Shown: one piece after another, positions 36,857-46,516 of the stretch
Numbering within the stretch: position 1 is the stretch's first letter
Layout of the letters: each line of letters opens with the position of its first letter
Assembly (NCBI GenBank): GCA_002364325.1
Contig: DEXV01000003.1
Location: 1,031,229-1,095,228 of the forward strand
DNA length: 64,000 nucleotides
Origin: Gillisia sp. UBA3175
Lineage (GTDB): Bacteria; Bacteroidota; Bacteroidia; Flavobacteriales; Flavobacteriaceae
Direction of reading: 5' to 3'
Notes under the pieces: generated by a model
Seen by the model: only the letters and a program-made list of their open reading frames with translations
What the model was told of the DNA's origin: nothing
Databases searched by the model: none
Position numbers and translations under genes: made by a program

Positions 36857-39157
36857 ATGCTAGAACATATTAAAAATTCCCCAAGATTAAAATGGACTCT
36901 TATAGCTTTGCTATCTATTATCTCCATTTTCATTCTATTCTATTTTAGTGTTTATTTGGGTGTTTTTGGTAAGATCCCTTCTACTCAGGATCTCAAAGAC
37001 CTTAAACAAAATCAGGCAACCCAGGTCCTATCAGTAGATGAAGAATTAATAGGGAAATATTATATTTTTGATAGGCAACCCGTAAATGCCAATCAACTGC
37101 CAAAACATTTAATTGATGCCTTAATTGCTACCGAAGATGTTAGATTTTATGAGCATAACGGGATAGATAGCAGAAGTTTACTAAGGGTTTTCTTTAAATC
37201 ATTAATGCTTCAGAATAAATCTTCTGGAGGTGGAAGTACGCTTACCCTTCAGTTAGCTAAGAATTTATATGGACGAAAAGATTATGGTTACTTCGGTATC
37301 GTTGTAAATAAACTTCAGGAATCCATCATAGCAAGCCGCTTGGAAGAGATCTATGATAAAGAGGAGATCTTAACCCTTTATCTAAATACGGTTCCTTTTA
37401 GCGATAATACCTTCGGAATTGAAAGTGCTTCTATGAAATTCTTTAACAAACATACCTCACAATTGTCCTTAACAGAATCTGCTGTTCTTGTTGGTATGCT
37501 GAAAGCTTCGCATTCATATAATCCGCGAATTTTCCCTGAAAGAAGCAGATTAAGGAGAGATGTTGTTCTAGAGCAAATGGAAAAATACGGATTCCTTGAA
37601 AAAGCAAAAATGCTGGAAGCCAAACAAACAGATATAGAATTAAATTATCAATATTATAGTCATGATCGCGGTTTGGCTCCCTATTTTAGAGAACAGCTAA
37701 GGAAGGATATTTCTGGAATATTGGATACTTTAAAGAATGCGAATGGAGAAAGCTTCAACATATATAAAGATGGATTAGTTATATATACTACTCTGGACAA
37801 AAAGATGCAGGAATATGCCGAAGCTGCTGTGAACGAACATATGGCTGCATTACAAAAAGATCATGAGGAATCTTATGGCAACAGAGCTCCATGGAACACT
37901 AATAAAGACGCTATTTTAGATGCAGTAAAACGCACGAGTGCTTATAAGAAACTAAATAAGCAAGGACTATCTGATAATGAAATATTAGTGGAACTAGATA
38001 AGAATTCTAGAGAAATGGATCTTTTTAATTATGGAAAGGAAGAGCTGGTAAAAGCATCCACTTTAGATAGCATTAAATATTATTTAAAGTTTTTGAATGC
38101 TGGGTTTTTAGCAGTAGAACCTAGTACAGGAGCGGTAAAGGCATGGGTCGGCGGAGTAGATTTCGAGAATTTTAAATATGATCATGTCTCTCAAAGTAAA
38201 AGACAAGTAGGATCTACCTTTAAACCAATCGTTTACACAGCAGCATTAGAAAATGGTATACCTCCCTGCTCCTATTTTTCTATTAGAGAAGTTACCTATC
38301 AAGGAGGTTGGACGCCGTCTAACTCTGGCTCTTTTGGTGACGATCCTGATATGAGCTATAATATGAAAACCGCATTAAGTAATTCTATTAATACTATCGC
38401 TGTTAAAGTATTAATGGAAACTGGTATTAGCAAAGTAGTATCTCAAGCTCAAAAAATGGGAATAACTTCCAAATTGCCACAAGTTCCGTCTATCGCATTA
38501 GGAACTGCAGAGATTGGACTTAATGAAATGGCTATGGCCTATACCGGTTTTGCTAATAAAGGAAGATCTAGCGCACCTTATTATATAACTAGAATTGAAG
38601 ATGCTAAAGGAAATTTACTTGCTGAATTTAAACCTAGAACACAATCTAAACCCGCTTATTCTGAAACCACCAGGGAAGTGATGATAGAAATGATGAAAGC
38701 TACTATAAATGAAGGAACCGCAACCAAAATTAGAAGTACTTACGGTTTACAAAATGATATTGCAGGTAAAACCGGAACTACACAGTCTAATAAGGATGGA
38801 TGGTTTGTTGGCCTTACTCCAGAACTCCTAACCGTTACTTGGGTAGGATCTGATGATCATAGACTTGGTTTTAGAAATACCAGAATAGGACAAGGAGCAA
38901 ATTCGGCACTGCCCATATTTGCAATATTTCTTCAGAAGTTGAATAATGATGCTAAATTTAATGCAATTACTTCGGCTAGATTTGGCTCACCATCATCAGC
39001 AGTAGTATCCTTAATGGATTGTGAGGCGAGTAAAAAAGATGGTTTCTTCGATAAACTATTTGGAAACTCAGATCAGCGAAAACAAAATAAGAGAGAAAAC
39101 AAAAAGGAGAAAAAAGGCTTATTTAATAAGATCTTTGGTAAGAAAGATAAAAATTAG
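36857..39157 (+). CDS. Class A penicillin-binding protein (PBP1A type)
   Basis: Bifunctional peptidoglycan synthase: an N-terminal membrane anchor (about residues 15-38), a GT51 glycosyltransferase domain with catalytic Glu93 in ATEDVRFYEH and the later GGGSTLTLQLAKNL, and a transpeptidase domain with catalytic Ser453 in STFK, SNS, and Lys638 in KTGT. The last 45 residues are very basic (KQNKRENKKEKKG). I choose ATG 36857 (766 aa) over the upstream TTG at 36836. It acts at the inner-membrane outer face. It is preceded by a 198-bp gap after the terminator. Confidence 0.95.
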   Translation: MLEHIKNSPRLKWTLIALLSIISIFILFYFSVYLGVFGKIPSTQDLKDLKQNQATQVLSVDEELIGKYYIFDRQPVNANQLPKHLIDALIATEDVRFYEHNGIDSRSLLRVFFKSLMLQNKSSGGGSTLTLQLAKNLYGRKDYGYFGIVVNKLQESIIASRLEEIYDKEEILTLYLNTVPFSDNTFGIESASMKFFNKHTSQLSLTESAVLVGMLKASHSYNPRIFPERSRLRRDVVLEQMEKYGFLEKAKMLEAKQTDIELNYQYYSHDRGLAPYFREQLRKDISGILDTLKNANGESFNIYKDGLVIYTTLDKKMQEYAEAAVNEHMAALQKDHEESYGNRAPWNTNKDAILDAVKRTSAYKKLNKQGLSDNEILVELDKNSREMDLFNYGKEELVKASTLDSIKYYLKFLNAGFLAVEPSTGAVKAWVGGVDFENFKYDHVSQSKRQVGSTFKPIVYTAALENGIPPCSYFSIREVTYQGGWTPSNSGSFGDDPDMSYNMKTALSNSINTIAVKVLMETGISKVVSQAQKMGITSKLPQVPSIALGTAEIGLNEMAMAYTGFANKGRSSAPYYITRIEDAKGNLLAEFKPRTQSKPAYSETTREVMIEMMKATINEGTATKIRSTYGLQNDIAGKTGTTQSNKDGWFVGLTPELLTVTWVGSDDHRLGFRNTRIGQGANSALPIFAIFLQKLNNDAKFNAITSARFGSPSSAVVSLMDCEASKKDGFFDKLFGNSDQRKQNKRENKKEKKGLFNKIFGKKDKN

Positions 39158-39176
39158 AAGATGAATATTTTTAACT

Positions 39177-39533
39177 CTACGAAAAACTTTCAGCCCAGTT
39201 TTGTGCATTTTCCATTTTATCAAAAAATGCAAAGGAGTTTTTAAAATTCATTTGTTCTAAAATTGCCTGAGCTTTTACATCGGGGATATCCGAAACAATA
39301 GCAATCCCTTTTACTTTTTTAAATAAACTTGGTGAATAGGATTCTGCATTTAAAGAATAATTTTGTTTTCTATTAGAAATAATCACAAATTCTTTTCCTT
39401 TAAAATGATCTATAATAGTTTTTAATGTTTCCTTAGCTATTTTTGAGTCGACTTCAATTTCACCTAAACGCTCAATAATTACGTAAGTATCGTAAAAATC
39501 CATTTTATAATGTTTTGTCAACTTAGTGATCAT
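39177..39533 (-). CDS. STAS/SpoIIAA-like protein, 118 aa
   Basis: The protein has alternating strands and helices as in STAS domains: YDTYVIIERLGEIEVDSK, EFVIISNRKQ, KVKGIAIVSD, then a last helix with FFDKMENAQNWAE, as in the SpoIIAA-like family. The exact role is unknown; STAS proteins bind partners or small ligands. It lies 19 bp from the convergent PBP1A gene. No further partner is visible. Confidence 0.65.
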   Translation of the reverse strand: MITKLTKHYKMDFYDTYVIIERLGEIEVDSKIAKETLKTIIDHFKGKEFVIISNRKQNYSLNAESYSPSLFKKVKGIAIVSDIPDVKAQAILEQMNFKNSFAFFDKMENAQNWAESFS

Positions 39534-39662
39534 AGTTATCCAGCTTTAAGGAAATAAAAATAGTGAATAATCTTCACATTGTTAATGAAAACTTAAAAAC
39601 GTTAATAAAAATTGAAATTGTGTTAAAAGGGAGTTTCAATTTACTTTAAAAAAATCACAAAC

Positions 39663-40496
39663 TTGAAAGAATCTAGACTGTTTAATCAATTATCAGGTTT
39701 TATAAATACGCCTTCACTGTTTTTAAATACCCTATTTACAGGTATTAAACCTTTTACACTATCTCATTATACCAGTTATGAAATGAGAGAAATGTTAAGC
39801 AAAATTGAATTTCCCGTCAAATTAGTAATGGGAAAGCGAATGGAATATTTTTTCAAGGCGGCCATAATTGGTAATCCACAGATAAAGCTTTTAGCAAATA
39901 ATATTCAAATTCATCACAATAAAACCACACTTGGTGAGCTAGATTTTTTAGTGAACGACCTTCAGTATCAAAAAATAGTACACATCGAATTAATGTATAA
40001 GATCTATGTGTACGATCCAAATATCCAAAATCAAATGGAACGATGGATTGGTCCTAACAGGAAGGACTCTTTAATGGAAAAACTGGAGAAAGTTAAGAAT
40101 AATCAATTACCATTATTACATAGTCTCCCAGCTAGGTCTTTTTTGGACTCTCTTGAAATCTATCCTGATAATGTAGAACAACAAATCTGTTTTAAAGCAA
40201 AGTTGTTTATTCCTAAACATCTAAATGGATACAATTTTCCTAATGTGAATAACCAATGTGTTGTAGGATATTATTATGATCTACAGCAATTCAAAGAAGA
40301 GTTTCAGGATAATGATAAGTTCTATGCTCCAGAAAAACAGGATTGGCCAAGTCAACCAGAGAATAATACGAATTGGGTGACTTTTAGCAAAACAATAAAA
40401 GAGATAAGAGATATGCACCTTAAAAAGAAATCTCCTTTGATCTGGATCCATAAGCATACAGGAGAATTTGAAAGCGCAATAGTAGTATGGTGGTAA
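39663..40496 (+). CDS. DUF1853 protein with nuclease-like motif
   Basis: The 277-aa protein matches DUF1853: LGELDFLVND (residues about 91-100) and HIELMYKIYVYDP, followed by WIGPNRKDSLMEKLEK and LPLLHSLPARSF. Glu92, Asp94, Glu109 and Lys113 are placed like the acidic and Lys residues of PD-(D/E)XK nucleases, so a nuclease fold is likely, though activity is not known. The start is TTG at 39663: an in-frame TAA lies 39 bp upstream and no ATG is available before residue 40. The CDF gene follows 70 bp after the stop. Confidence 0.8.
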   Translation: MKESRLFNQLSGFINTPSLFLNTLFTGIKPFTLSHYTSYEMREMLSKIEFPVKLVMGKRMEYFFKAAIIGNPQIKLLANNIQIHHNKTTLGELDFLVNDLQYQKIVHIELMYKIYVYDPNIQNQMERWIGPNRKDSLMEKLEKVKNNQLPLLHSLPARSFLDSLEIYPDNVEQQICFKAKLFIPKHLNGYNFPNVNNQCVVGYYYDLQQFKEEFQDNDKFYAPEKQDWPSQPENNTNWVTFSKTIKEIRDMHLKKKSPLIWIHKHTGEFESAIVVWW

Positions 40497-40565
40497 GGTA
40501 GTGTGTGCATAAAAGATTATATTTATCCCTTCCTTATTCGATTGACAAAAACCTTAAATAGATTC

Positions 40566-41435
40566 ATGAGTTCTAATTTTGAAGTAGCAGTTAAGACCAC
40601 CTATTTAAGCATATTAGGAAATCTGCTTTTGGCAGTAGTTAAAGGAATTACCGGGGTTTTAGGTAATTCATATGCGCTAATTGCTGATGCTATAGAATCT
40701 ACCACCGATGTTTTCTCGTCTATTTTTGTGTTATTGGGAATTAGATATGCAAATAAACCCGCAGATTCTAATCATCCTTACGGGCACGGGAAGGCCGAAC
40801 CTCTAATAACCTTTGCCGTTGTCGGTTTTCTTGTAGTTTCAGCTACAGTGATTGCTTACGAGAGCATTCAACATATACAAACTCCGCACGAGATCCCTGA
40901 ACCTTACACTTTAATTGTTCTTGGCATAATTATAATAATCAAGGAAATGTTCTATAGAATAGTCTCTAAAAAAGGAGACGATCTTAAAAGCACAGTTTTA
41001 AAGGCAGATGCTTGGCACCATAGAAGCGATGCTATTACATCATTGATGGCCTTTATTGGTATCTCAATTGCCCTATTCATGGGTAAAGGATATGAAACCG
41101 CAGATGACTGGGCAGCGCTTTTTGCTTCAGGATTCATTTTATATAATGCATATCTTATAATGAGACCTGCCTTGGGGGAAGTTATGGATGAGCATATGTA
41201 TGACGATCTTATTGAAGAAATAAGAGGTTATGCTCAAAACATTCCAGGAGTACAGGATACAGAAAAATGTTTTGTAAGAAAAGCTGGAATGACCTATCAT
41301 GTAGACCTGCATATTGGTGTGAAAGGATCGATTACAGTGGAAGAAGGTCACGATATCTCTCATAATGTAAAAAATGAACTACTGCTGAAGCTACCGCAGA
41401 TAGCAGATGTTCTTATACATATAGAGCCCGTTTAA
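40566..41435 (+). CDS. Cation diffusion facilitator transporter
   Basis: Six membrane helices in the first 205 residues, then a cytoplasmic domain. Metal-site motifs are LIADAIESTTDVF and a second HHRSDA, and NHPYGHGKAEPL is the conserved CDF loop; the C-terminal domain ends in VHIEP-like HIEPV. It exports divalent cations (Zn2+, Fe2+, Co2+ or Mn2+) in exchange for H+. I use the ATG at 40566 (289 aa); a GTG at 40503 would add 21 residues. Confidence 0.93.
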   Translation: MSSNFEVAVKTTYLSILGNLLLAVVKGITGVLGNSYALIADAIESTTDVFSSIFVLLGIRYANKPADSNHPYGHGKAEPLITFAVVGFLVVSATVIAYESIQHIQTPHEIPEPYTLIVLGIIIIIKEMFYRIVSKKGDDLKSTVLKADAWHHRSDAITSLMAFIGISIALFMGKGYETADDWAALFASGFILYNAYLIMRPALGEVMDEHMYDDLIEEIRGYAQNIPGVQDTEKCFVRKAGMTYHVDLHIGVKGSITVEEGHDISHNVKNELLLKLPQIADVLIHIEPV

Positions 41436-41561
41436 TAATTGAAATCTAAATCTGTTTTAAGATTAAAATAAAAAAATAATACAAATTCTGATTTATGATT
41501 TGTGTTTGAAAATAGTCTCAATTTTCATTAAAATCATAACTTGCATTCAAAATTTTAAAAA

Positions 41562-42302
41562 ATGGAAAACAACTTAGCTGTGTTAATAGATGGTGATAAT
41601 ATTCCTTCAGCATATGTAAAAGAAATGATGGAAGAGATCGCCAAATACGGTAATCCTACAATTAAAAGAATTTATGGAGATTGGACCAAGCCACAACTTT
41701 CTAAGTGGAAGAATGTGTTGCTGGAAAACGCAATAAACCCAATTCAACAATATGGATATACTCAAGGGAAGAATGCAACAGATTCTGCAATGATAATAGA
41801 TGCCATGGATATCTTATACTCTAATAAAGTACAAGGTTTCTGTTTGGTATCCAGTGATAGTGATTTTACAAAATTAGCAACCAGATTAAGAGAATCTGGA
41901 CTAAACGTAATAGGAATTGGAGAAAAGAAAACTCCAGAACCTTTTATCGTTGCTTGTGATAGATTTATTTATATCGAAATTTTAGGATCTCATCCTAAAC
42001 AACAGGAAACTGCTGAATCGAATTTAGATAAAGATAAAAAGAAGCAAAATGTAGACAAGATCACTCCAAAAGTCCTAAATCTAATTTCAAGCACGATCTC
42101 TGATGTTGCAGATGAAGATGGTAGGGCATTTTTAGGAGATGTGGGAGGTTTACTTCAGAAAAAACAACCAAATTTCGATTCCAGAAATTACGGATTTCAA
42201 AAATTAACTCCAATGATAAGTTCTATCAGCAACTTCGAAGTCGAGTCTCGAGAAAATCAAAATGGCAGATTTAAACTTATATATGTAAGAAACAGAGCTT
42301 AG
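41562..42302 (+). CDS. NYN ribonuclease-like protein with OST-HTH/LOTUS domain
   Basis: The N-terminal NYN domain (residues about 1-145) has its acidic sites: VLIDGDN, NATDSAMIIDAMD and SSDSDFTKLA, all Asp needed for the PIN-like metal centre. The C-terminal OST-HTH/LOTUS domain (residues about 165-240; FLGDVGGLLQKKQPNF and YGFQKLTPMISS) should bind RNA. Such proteins are predicted RNA-processing or decay enzymes in the cytoplasm. No partner genes are adjacent. An interspersed repeat follows. Confidence 0.9.
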   Translation: MENNLAVLIDGDNIPSAYVKEMMEEIAKYGNPTIKRIYGDWTKPQLSKWKNVLLENAINPIQQYGYTQGKNATDSAMIIDAMDILYSNKVQGFCLVSSDSDFTKLATRLRESGLNVIGIGEKKTPEPFIVACDRFIYIEILGSHPKQQETAESNLDKDKKKQNVDKITPKVLNLISSTISDVADEDGRAFLGDVGGLLQKKQPNFDSRNYGFQKLTPMISSISNFEVESRENQNGRFKLIYVRNRA

Positions 42303-42324
42303 TATAAACTTTCGAAATGTCAGA

Positions 42325-42553
42325 CTGAGCCTGTCGAAGGCTTTAAAATTGTTTAATCACACTTCAACGAATTAAATGTAATAAGCATACATAATTTTTG
42401 TCCTTCCGACAAAGGAGGAATCTCAGTGAAAATTTAATATTTCATGGAGATTCTTCGGTTCGCTATGCTTCTATTAAGATTTACAAATATAAAATTAACA
42501 GGCTGAGCCTGTCGAAGCCTCCATAATTCTTAAATAAAATTCGACAAGCTTAG
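42325..42553. repeat. Interspersed repetitive element (REP-like)
   Basis: The 265-bp gap after the NYN gene contains ctgagcctgtcgaag twice in direct orientation (42325-42339 and 42503-42517) and a degenerate inverted copy, tcgacaagcttag (42541-42553). Between them, tccttccgacaaaggagg and ggagattcttcggttcgc form a loosely self-complementary pair. This is the kind of palindromic filler found dispersed in Flavobacteriaceae genomes. No ORF is present. Confidence 0.65.
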
Positions 42554-42567
42554 TATGACAATTATAA

Positions 42568-43197
42568 TTACTTTTTAGCGTGCCTCTTTTTAAGCACTTC
42601 TACTATATCACTTAGCTCAAAACCTTTAGCCTTAAGAAGTATTAAATAATGAAAAAGAAGGTCTGCGCTTTCATTTAAAAAAAGATCATCATTATCATCT
42701 TTTGCTTCAATCACGGTCTCTACAGCTTCTTCTCCTACTTTTTGGGCAATTTTATTCATACCAGCATCAAATAGTGAGGTTACATAACTAGAATCGCCTT
42801 TCTGTCTTAAGTCAGGAGAAATTTCAGAGTTCTTTTTTCGATCCTCAATAATAGCTTCTAATTCAGAAATGAATCCATATTCCTGTAAATTTCCTTCACC
42901 CCAACAAGTGTCCGTTCCTTTATGGCATGTAGGACCATGTGGAATCACAGATATTAACAAGGTGTCATTATCGCAATCATTCTTTATATTTACAACCTCA
43001 AGATAATTACCACTCTCTTCGCCTTTAGTCCAAAGGCGATTTTTTCTTCTACTATAAAAAGTGACCTTATTCTCCTGATTTGTTTTTAAGTATGCTTCCT
43101 CATTCATATAGCCTAACATCAGCACATTTTTCGTGACTGAATCCTGAATGATCACAGGGATTAAGGAATCCTCACTTTTATTGAAATCTATTTTCAT
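42568..43197 (-). CDS. hisIE: Bifunctional phosphoribosyl-AMP cyclohydrolase / phosphoribosyl-ATP pyrophosphatase
   Basis: The two-domain HisIE performs steps 2 and 3 of histidine synthesis. The HisI part (residues 1-105) has MLGYMNEEAYLKT and PTCHKGTDTCWGE with the zinc-binding Cys/His residues; the HisE part has EEAVETVIEAKDDN, the Mg2+ site, and a final basic tail. The 209-aa length is normal for the fusion. It is the last gene of the operon. Confidence 0.95.
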   Translation of the reverse strand: MKIDFNKSEDSLIPVIIQDSVTKNVLMLGYMNEEAYLKTNQENKVTFYSRRKNRLWTKGEESGNYLEVVNIKNDCDNDTLLISVIPHGPTCHKGTDTCWGEGNLQEYGFISELEAIIEDRKKNSEISPDLRQKGDSSYVTSLFDAGMNKIAQKVGEEAVETVIEAKDDNDDLFLNESADLLFHYLILLKAKGFELSDIVEVLKKRHAKK

Positions 43198-43227
43198 TTT
43201 TTTATTATTTTATTCTGAAGACTAAAA

Positions 43228-43983
43228 TTAAAGCCTCACGGGAATTTTATTATTTCGTAATTCTATCTTTAGATCGTTAATCTCTATTTCTTTAAAATGA
43301 AATACGCTTGCCGCCAACGCTGCATCGGCTTTTCCTACAAGAAAAGCGTCGCAAAAATGCTGCATAGTTCCCGCTCCACCCGATGCTATAATAGGTATAT
43401 TTAATTCTGAAGATAATTTAGCTAAGGCTTCATTGGCGAATCCATTTTTAGTTCCATCATTATTCATAGAGGTGAAAAGGATCTCACCTGCTCCTCTCTT
43501 TTCCACTTCCTTAGCCCATTCAAATAGATCTAGCTCTGTTGGCACTTTTCCACCTACTAGATGCACGATCCATTTTCCATCTATAAGTTTAGCATCTATA
43601 GCAACAGTAATACACTGGCTTCCAAATTTAGAAGCTAATCTATTTATAAGATCTGGATCTTTAACTGCAGAAGAATTGATTGAAACTTTATCTGCACCAT
43701 TTTGTAACAAGATATCTACATCTTCTACTGATGAAATTCCACCACCCACAGTAAAAGGAATATTTACCTTTTCCGCAACTCGTAAAACAAGATCTGCTAA
43801 AGTTCTTCTACGTTCTTCTGTTGCAGAAATATCCAAAAACACCAATTCATCTGCTCCAGAAGCTGCATAAATAGCAGCAAGTTCCACTGGATCTCCGGCA
43901 TCACGAAGGTCCACAAAATTCACTCCTTTAACCGTTCTACCGTTCTTTATGTCCAAACAAGGAATTATTCTTTTAGTTAACAT
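43228..43983 (-). CDS. hisF: Imidazole glycerol phosphate synthase cyclase subunit
   Basis: HisF makes IGP and AICAR from PRFAR and the ammonia passed from HisH. The TIM barrel starts [12 protein letters not shown] with catalytic Asp11 and has ITVAIDAK with Asp130; the phosphate loops are [10 protein letters not shown] and [10 protein letters not shown]. 251 aa is normal. Located 7 bp after hisA's end in the operon. Confidence 0.96.
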   Translation of the reverse strand: MLTKRIIPCLDIKNGRTVKGVNFVDLRDAGDPVELAAIYAASGADELVFLDISATEERRRTLADLVLRVAEKVNIPFTVGGGISSVEDVDILLQNGADKVSINSSAVKDPDLINRLASKFGSQCITVAIDAKLIDGKWIVHLVGGKVPTELDLFEWAKEVEKRGAGEILFTSMNNDGTKNGFANEALAKLSSELNIPIIASGGAGTMQHFCDAFLVGKADAALAASVFHFKEIEINDLKIELRNNKIPVRL

Positions 43984-43990
43984 AGACTAG

Positions 43991-44734
43991 TTATTTATAA
44001 CTTAAAATAAATTCTTCTAATTGCTTTAAACTGATCTTATTTTCATAGATCGCTTTTCCAATGATAGTTCCCTCACAACCCATTTCTGCCAATTGTGGTA
44101 GTTCATTGAAGGTAGAAATTCCTCCGGAAGCAATTAAACTTATTTTATTAATCCCTTCTGTTGAAGGTGCTTTTAATATTTTCTCATACAACTTAAATGA
44201 TGGTCCTTCTAGCATCCCATCTTTAGAAATATCTGTACAGATCACATATTTGATGCCTTCCAGTAAATAAGAATTTATAAATGGGATGAGTTCTTTATCA
44301 GATTCCTCTAACCATCCATTTACGGCAACTTTCTCATCTTTTGCATCTGCACCAAGAATGATCTTTTCGCTTCCGTATTTTTCAAGCCAGGATAGAAAAA
44401 CCTCTTTATTTTTAACGGCAATACTTCCACTAGTAATTTGATTTGCACCAGATTCAAAAGCGATCTCCAGATCCTTCTCCGATTTAAGTCCACCTCCAAA
44501 ATCTATTTTTAGAGAAGTAAGAGATGCGATTTTTTCCAAGATCTTATGATTCACTATTTGGCTCGACTTTGCGCCATCCAGATCTACAAGATGTAAATAT
44601 TCTATTCCATGAGCTTCAAATTGCTTTGCAACTTCTAATGGGTTTTCATTATAAATTTTCTTAGTGTTATAATCGCCTTTAGATAAACGCACGCATTTAC
44701 CATCTATAATATCTATTGCAGGAATAATCCTCAT
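43991..44734 (-). CDS. hisA: Phosphoribosylformimino-5-aminoimidazole carboxamide ribotide isomerase
   Basis: HisA isomerises ProFAR to PRFAR. The barrel starts [16 protein letters not shown] with the catalytic Asp8 and has the second catalytic Asp in [13 protein letters not shown]; phosphate-binding loops [10 protein letters not shown] and [10 protein letters not shown]. 247 aa is standard. Confidence 0.96.
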   Translation of the reverse strand: MRIIPAIDIIDGKCVRLSKGDYNTKKIYNENPLEVAKQFEAHGIEYLHLVDLDGAKSSQIVNHKILEKIASLTSLKIDFGGGLKSEKDLEIAFESGANQITSGSIAVKNKEVFLSWLEKYGSEKIILGADAKDEKVAVNGWLEESDKELIPFINSYLLEGIKYVICTDISKDGMLEGPSFKLYEKILKAPSTEGINKISLIASGGISTFNELPQLAEMGCEGTIIGKAIYENKISLKQLEEFILSYK

Positions 44735-44753
44735 TTTATCTATTGCTTTTCAT

Positions 44754-45335
44754 TTATAATTCTAAAAAATTCTTTAAGATCTTCTCACCGGCATCACTGC
44801 TTTTCTCAGGATGAAATTGAACTCCATAAAAGTTATCTTTTTTAAGAGCAGTGCTATATTTTACACCATATTCCGAGGTAGCGATAGTTTCATCACATTC
44901 TGCTACATAATAGCTATGCACCAAATACACATATTCCAACTCTTTAATTTCAGAAAATATTGGAGTGCTTAAGTTGGTAATTTGGTTCCAACCTATTTGC
45001 GGCACCTTTAACGAATTATTGAATTTTAATACTGGTACCTCAAAAATTGATAAACCAGTAGTATCTCCCTCTTCACTATGAGCACACATAAGTTGCATCC
45101 CCAAACAGATCCCGAGGACCGGTTGTGTTAATTTTGGGATTAGTGTATCCAGCTTGGAATTTCTAAGCATTTTCATGGCGCTACTGGCTTCGCCAACTCC
45201 AGGAAAGATCACTTTATCGGCAGCTTTTATTTCATCCTCATCATTAGTAAGTACTGCTTCGAAACCTAAGCGTTTAATAGCGAATTTGATACTTTGTATA
45301 TTTCCCGCTCCATAATCTATAATGGCTATTTTCAT
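44754..45335 (-). CDS. hisH: Imidazole glycerol phosphate synthase glutaminase subunit
   Basis: HisH hydrolyses glutamine and passes NH3 to HisF. It is a class I glutamine amidotransferase: nucleophile Cys in GICLGMQLM, and the His/Glu pair in FHPEKS. 193 aa is normal. Located between hisA and hisB. Confidence 0.96.
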   Translation of the reverse strand: MKIAIIDYGAGNIQSIKFAIKRLGFEAVLTNDEDEIKAADKVIFPGVGEASSAMKMLRNSKLDTLIPKLTQPVLGICLGMQLMCAHSEEGDTTGLSIFEVPVLKFNNSLKVPQIGWNQITNLSTPIFSEIKELEYVYLVHSYYVAECDETIATSEYGVKYSTALKKDNFYGVQFHPEKSSDAGEKILKNFLEL

Positions 45336-45365
45336 TCCTTTTTATTCTCTTGTATCAACTAATTC

Positions 45366-46505
45366 TTAAAGCATCCCTTTAGTGGATGGTAATATCATTT
45401 TTTCTGTATCACGTTTTACTGCCATTTTTATAGCTTTTGCAAAAGCCTTAAAAATAGCTTCGATCTTGTGATGCTCGTTGGTTCCTTCTGCCTTTATATT
45501 TAGATTAGCCTTAGCCCCATCTGTAAACGATTTAAAGAAGTGCAAGAACATTTCAGTTGGCATCCCTCCTATCATTTCTCGGTGGAATTCGGCTTCCCAA
45601 ACTAACCAATTCCTTCCGCCAAAATCGATAGCTGCCTGGGCTAGACAATCGTCCATTGGTAAACAAAAACCATATCGCTCCATTCCGAGCTTATTCCCTA
45701 AAGCAAGGCTAAAGGCTTCTCCTAAGGCAATTGCAGTATCTTCTATTGTGTGGTGTTCATCAACTTCAAGATCTCCAGTAACTTGGATTTCCAGATCCAT
45801 TTGTCCATGTCTGGAAAGTTGATCCAGCATATGATCGAAAAAGGCTATTCCTGTGGCTATTTTAGATTTACCAGTTCCATCCAGATTTAGCCTTATATAA
45901 ATATCGGTTTCATTGGTTTTCCTTTTTACTTCTGAAGAACGTTCACTTAGCTTTAAAAACTCATAGATCCTTTCCCAGCTTTTAGTTCTAAGTGATATAC
46001 TTTTATTGATTTCTGTGGCTTGGTTTTGCAATTCATCTGTAGCGAGATTTTCATGAGTATCAATAAAAATACCTTTCCCTCCAAAATTTTTCGCAAATTC
46101 CATATCGGTCATCCTGTCGCCAATCATAAAAGAATTGCTTAGATCGTATTTTGAATTCTTTAAATAATTTTCTTCTAAAAGCCCGGTATTTGGCTTTCTA
46201 TTTGGTGAATTATCCTTGGCAAAAGTTCTATCCATCAAAATATCGCTAAAAACCACGCCTTCGTTTGCAAAGGTTTTAAGTATAAAATTCTGAATTGGCC
46301 AAAAAACCTCTTCTGGATAAGCTGCTGTGCCCAAACCATCCTGATTGGTTACCATTACTAATTCAAAATCCAATTCCTTGGAAATTTTAGAAAGGTAGAA
46401 TAATGCCTCTGGATAAAATTCCAATTTTTCTAAACTATCTATTTGATAATCTTCCGGCTCATGGATCATGGTACCATCTCGATCTATAAAAAGTACTTTT
46501 TTCAT
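45366..46505 (-). CDS. hisB: Bifunctional histidinol-phosphatase / imidazole glycerol phosphate dehydratase
   Basis: The N-terminal HAD phosphatase (about residues 1-165) has [13 protein letters not shown] with the two catalytic Asp residues; the C-terminal IGP dehydratase (about 190-379) has [17 protein letters not shown] and [11 protein letters not shown], the Mn2+-binding His clusters. Performs two steps in the pathway. The fusion of 379 aa is the common E. coli-like type. Confidence 0.96.
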   Translation of the reverse strand: MKKVLFIDRDGTMIHEPEDYQIDSLEKLEFYPEALFYLSKISKELDFELVMVTNQDGLGTAAYPEEVFWPIQNFILKTFANEGVVFSDILMDRTFAKDNSPNRKPNTGLLEENYLKNSKYDLSNSFMIGDRMTDMEFAKNFGGKGIFIDTHENLATDELQNQATEINKSISLRTKSWERIYEFLKLSERSSEVKRKTNETDIYIRLNLDGTGKSKIATGIAFFDHMLDQLSRHGQMDLEIQVTGDLEVDEHHTIEDTAIALGEAFSLALGNKLGMERYGFCLPMDDCLAQAAIDFGGRNWLVWEAEFHREMIGGMPTEMFLHFFKSFTDGAKANLNIKAEGTNEHHKIEAIFKAFAKAIKMAVKRDTEKMILPSTKGML

Positions 46506-46516
46506 GTTTTTAAATT

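Noticed and set aside
42303..42567. CRISPR array at the repeats after the NYN gene
   Set aside because: Only two direct copies with a 163-bp gap and an inverted third; no regular spacers or cas genes.
43433..43870. Long plus-strand frame inside hisF
   Set aside because: It is antisense to a clear hisF gene, and the composition is that of a shadow (Ser/Pro/Ile-rich).
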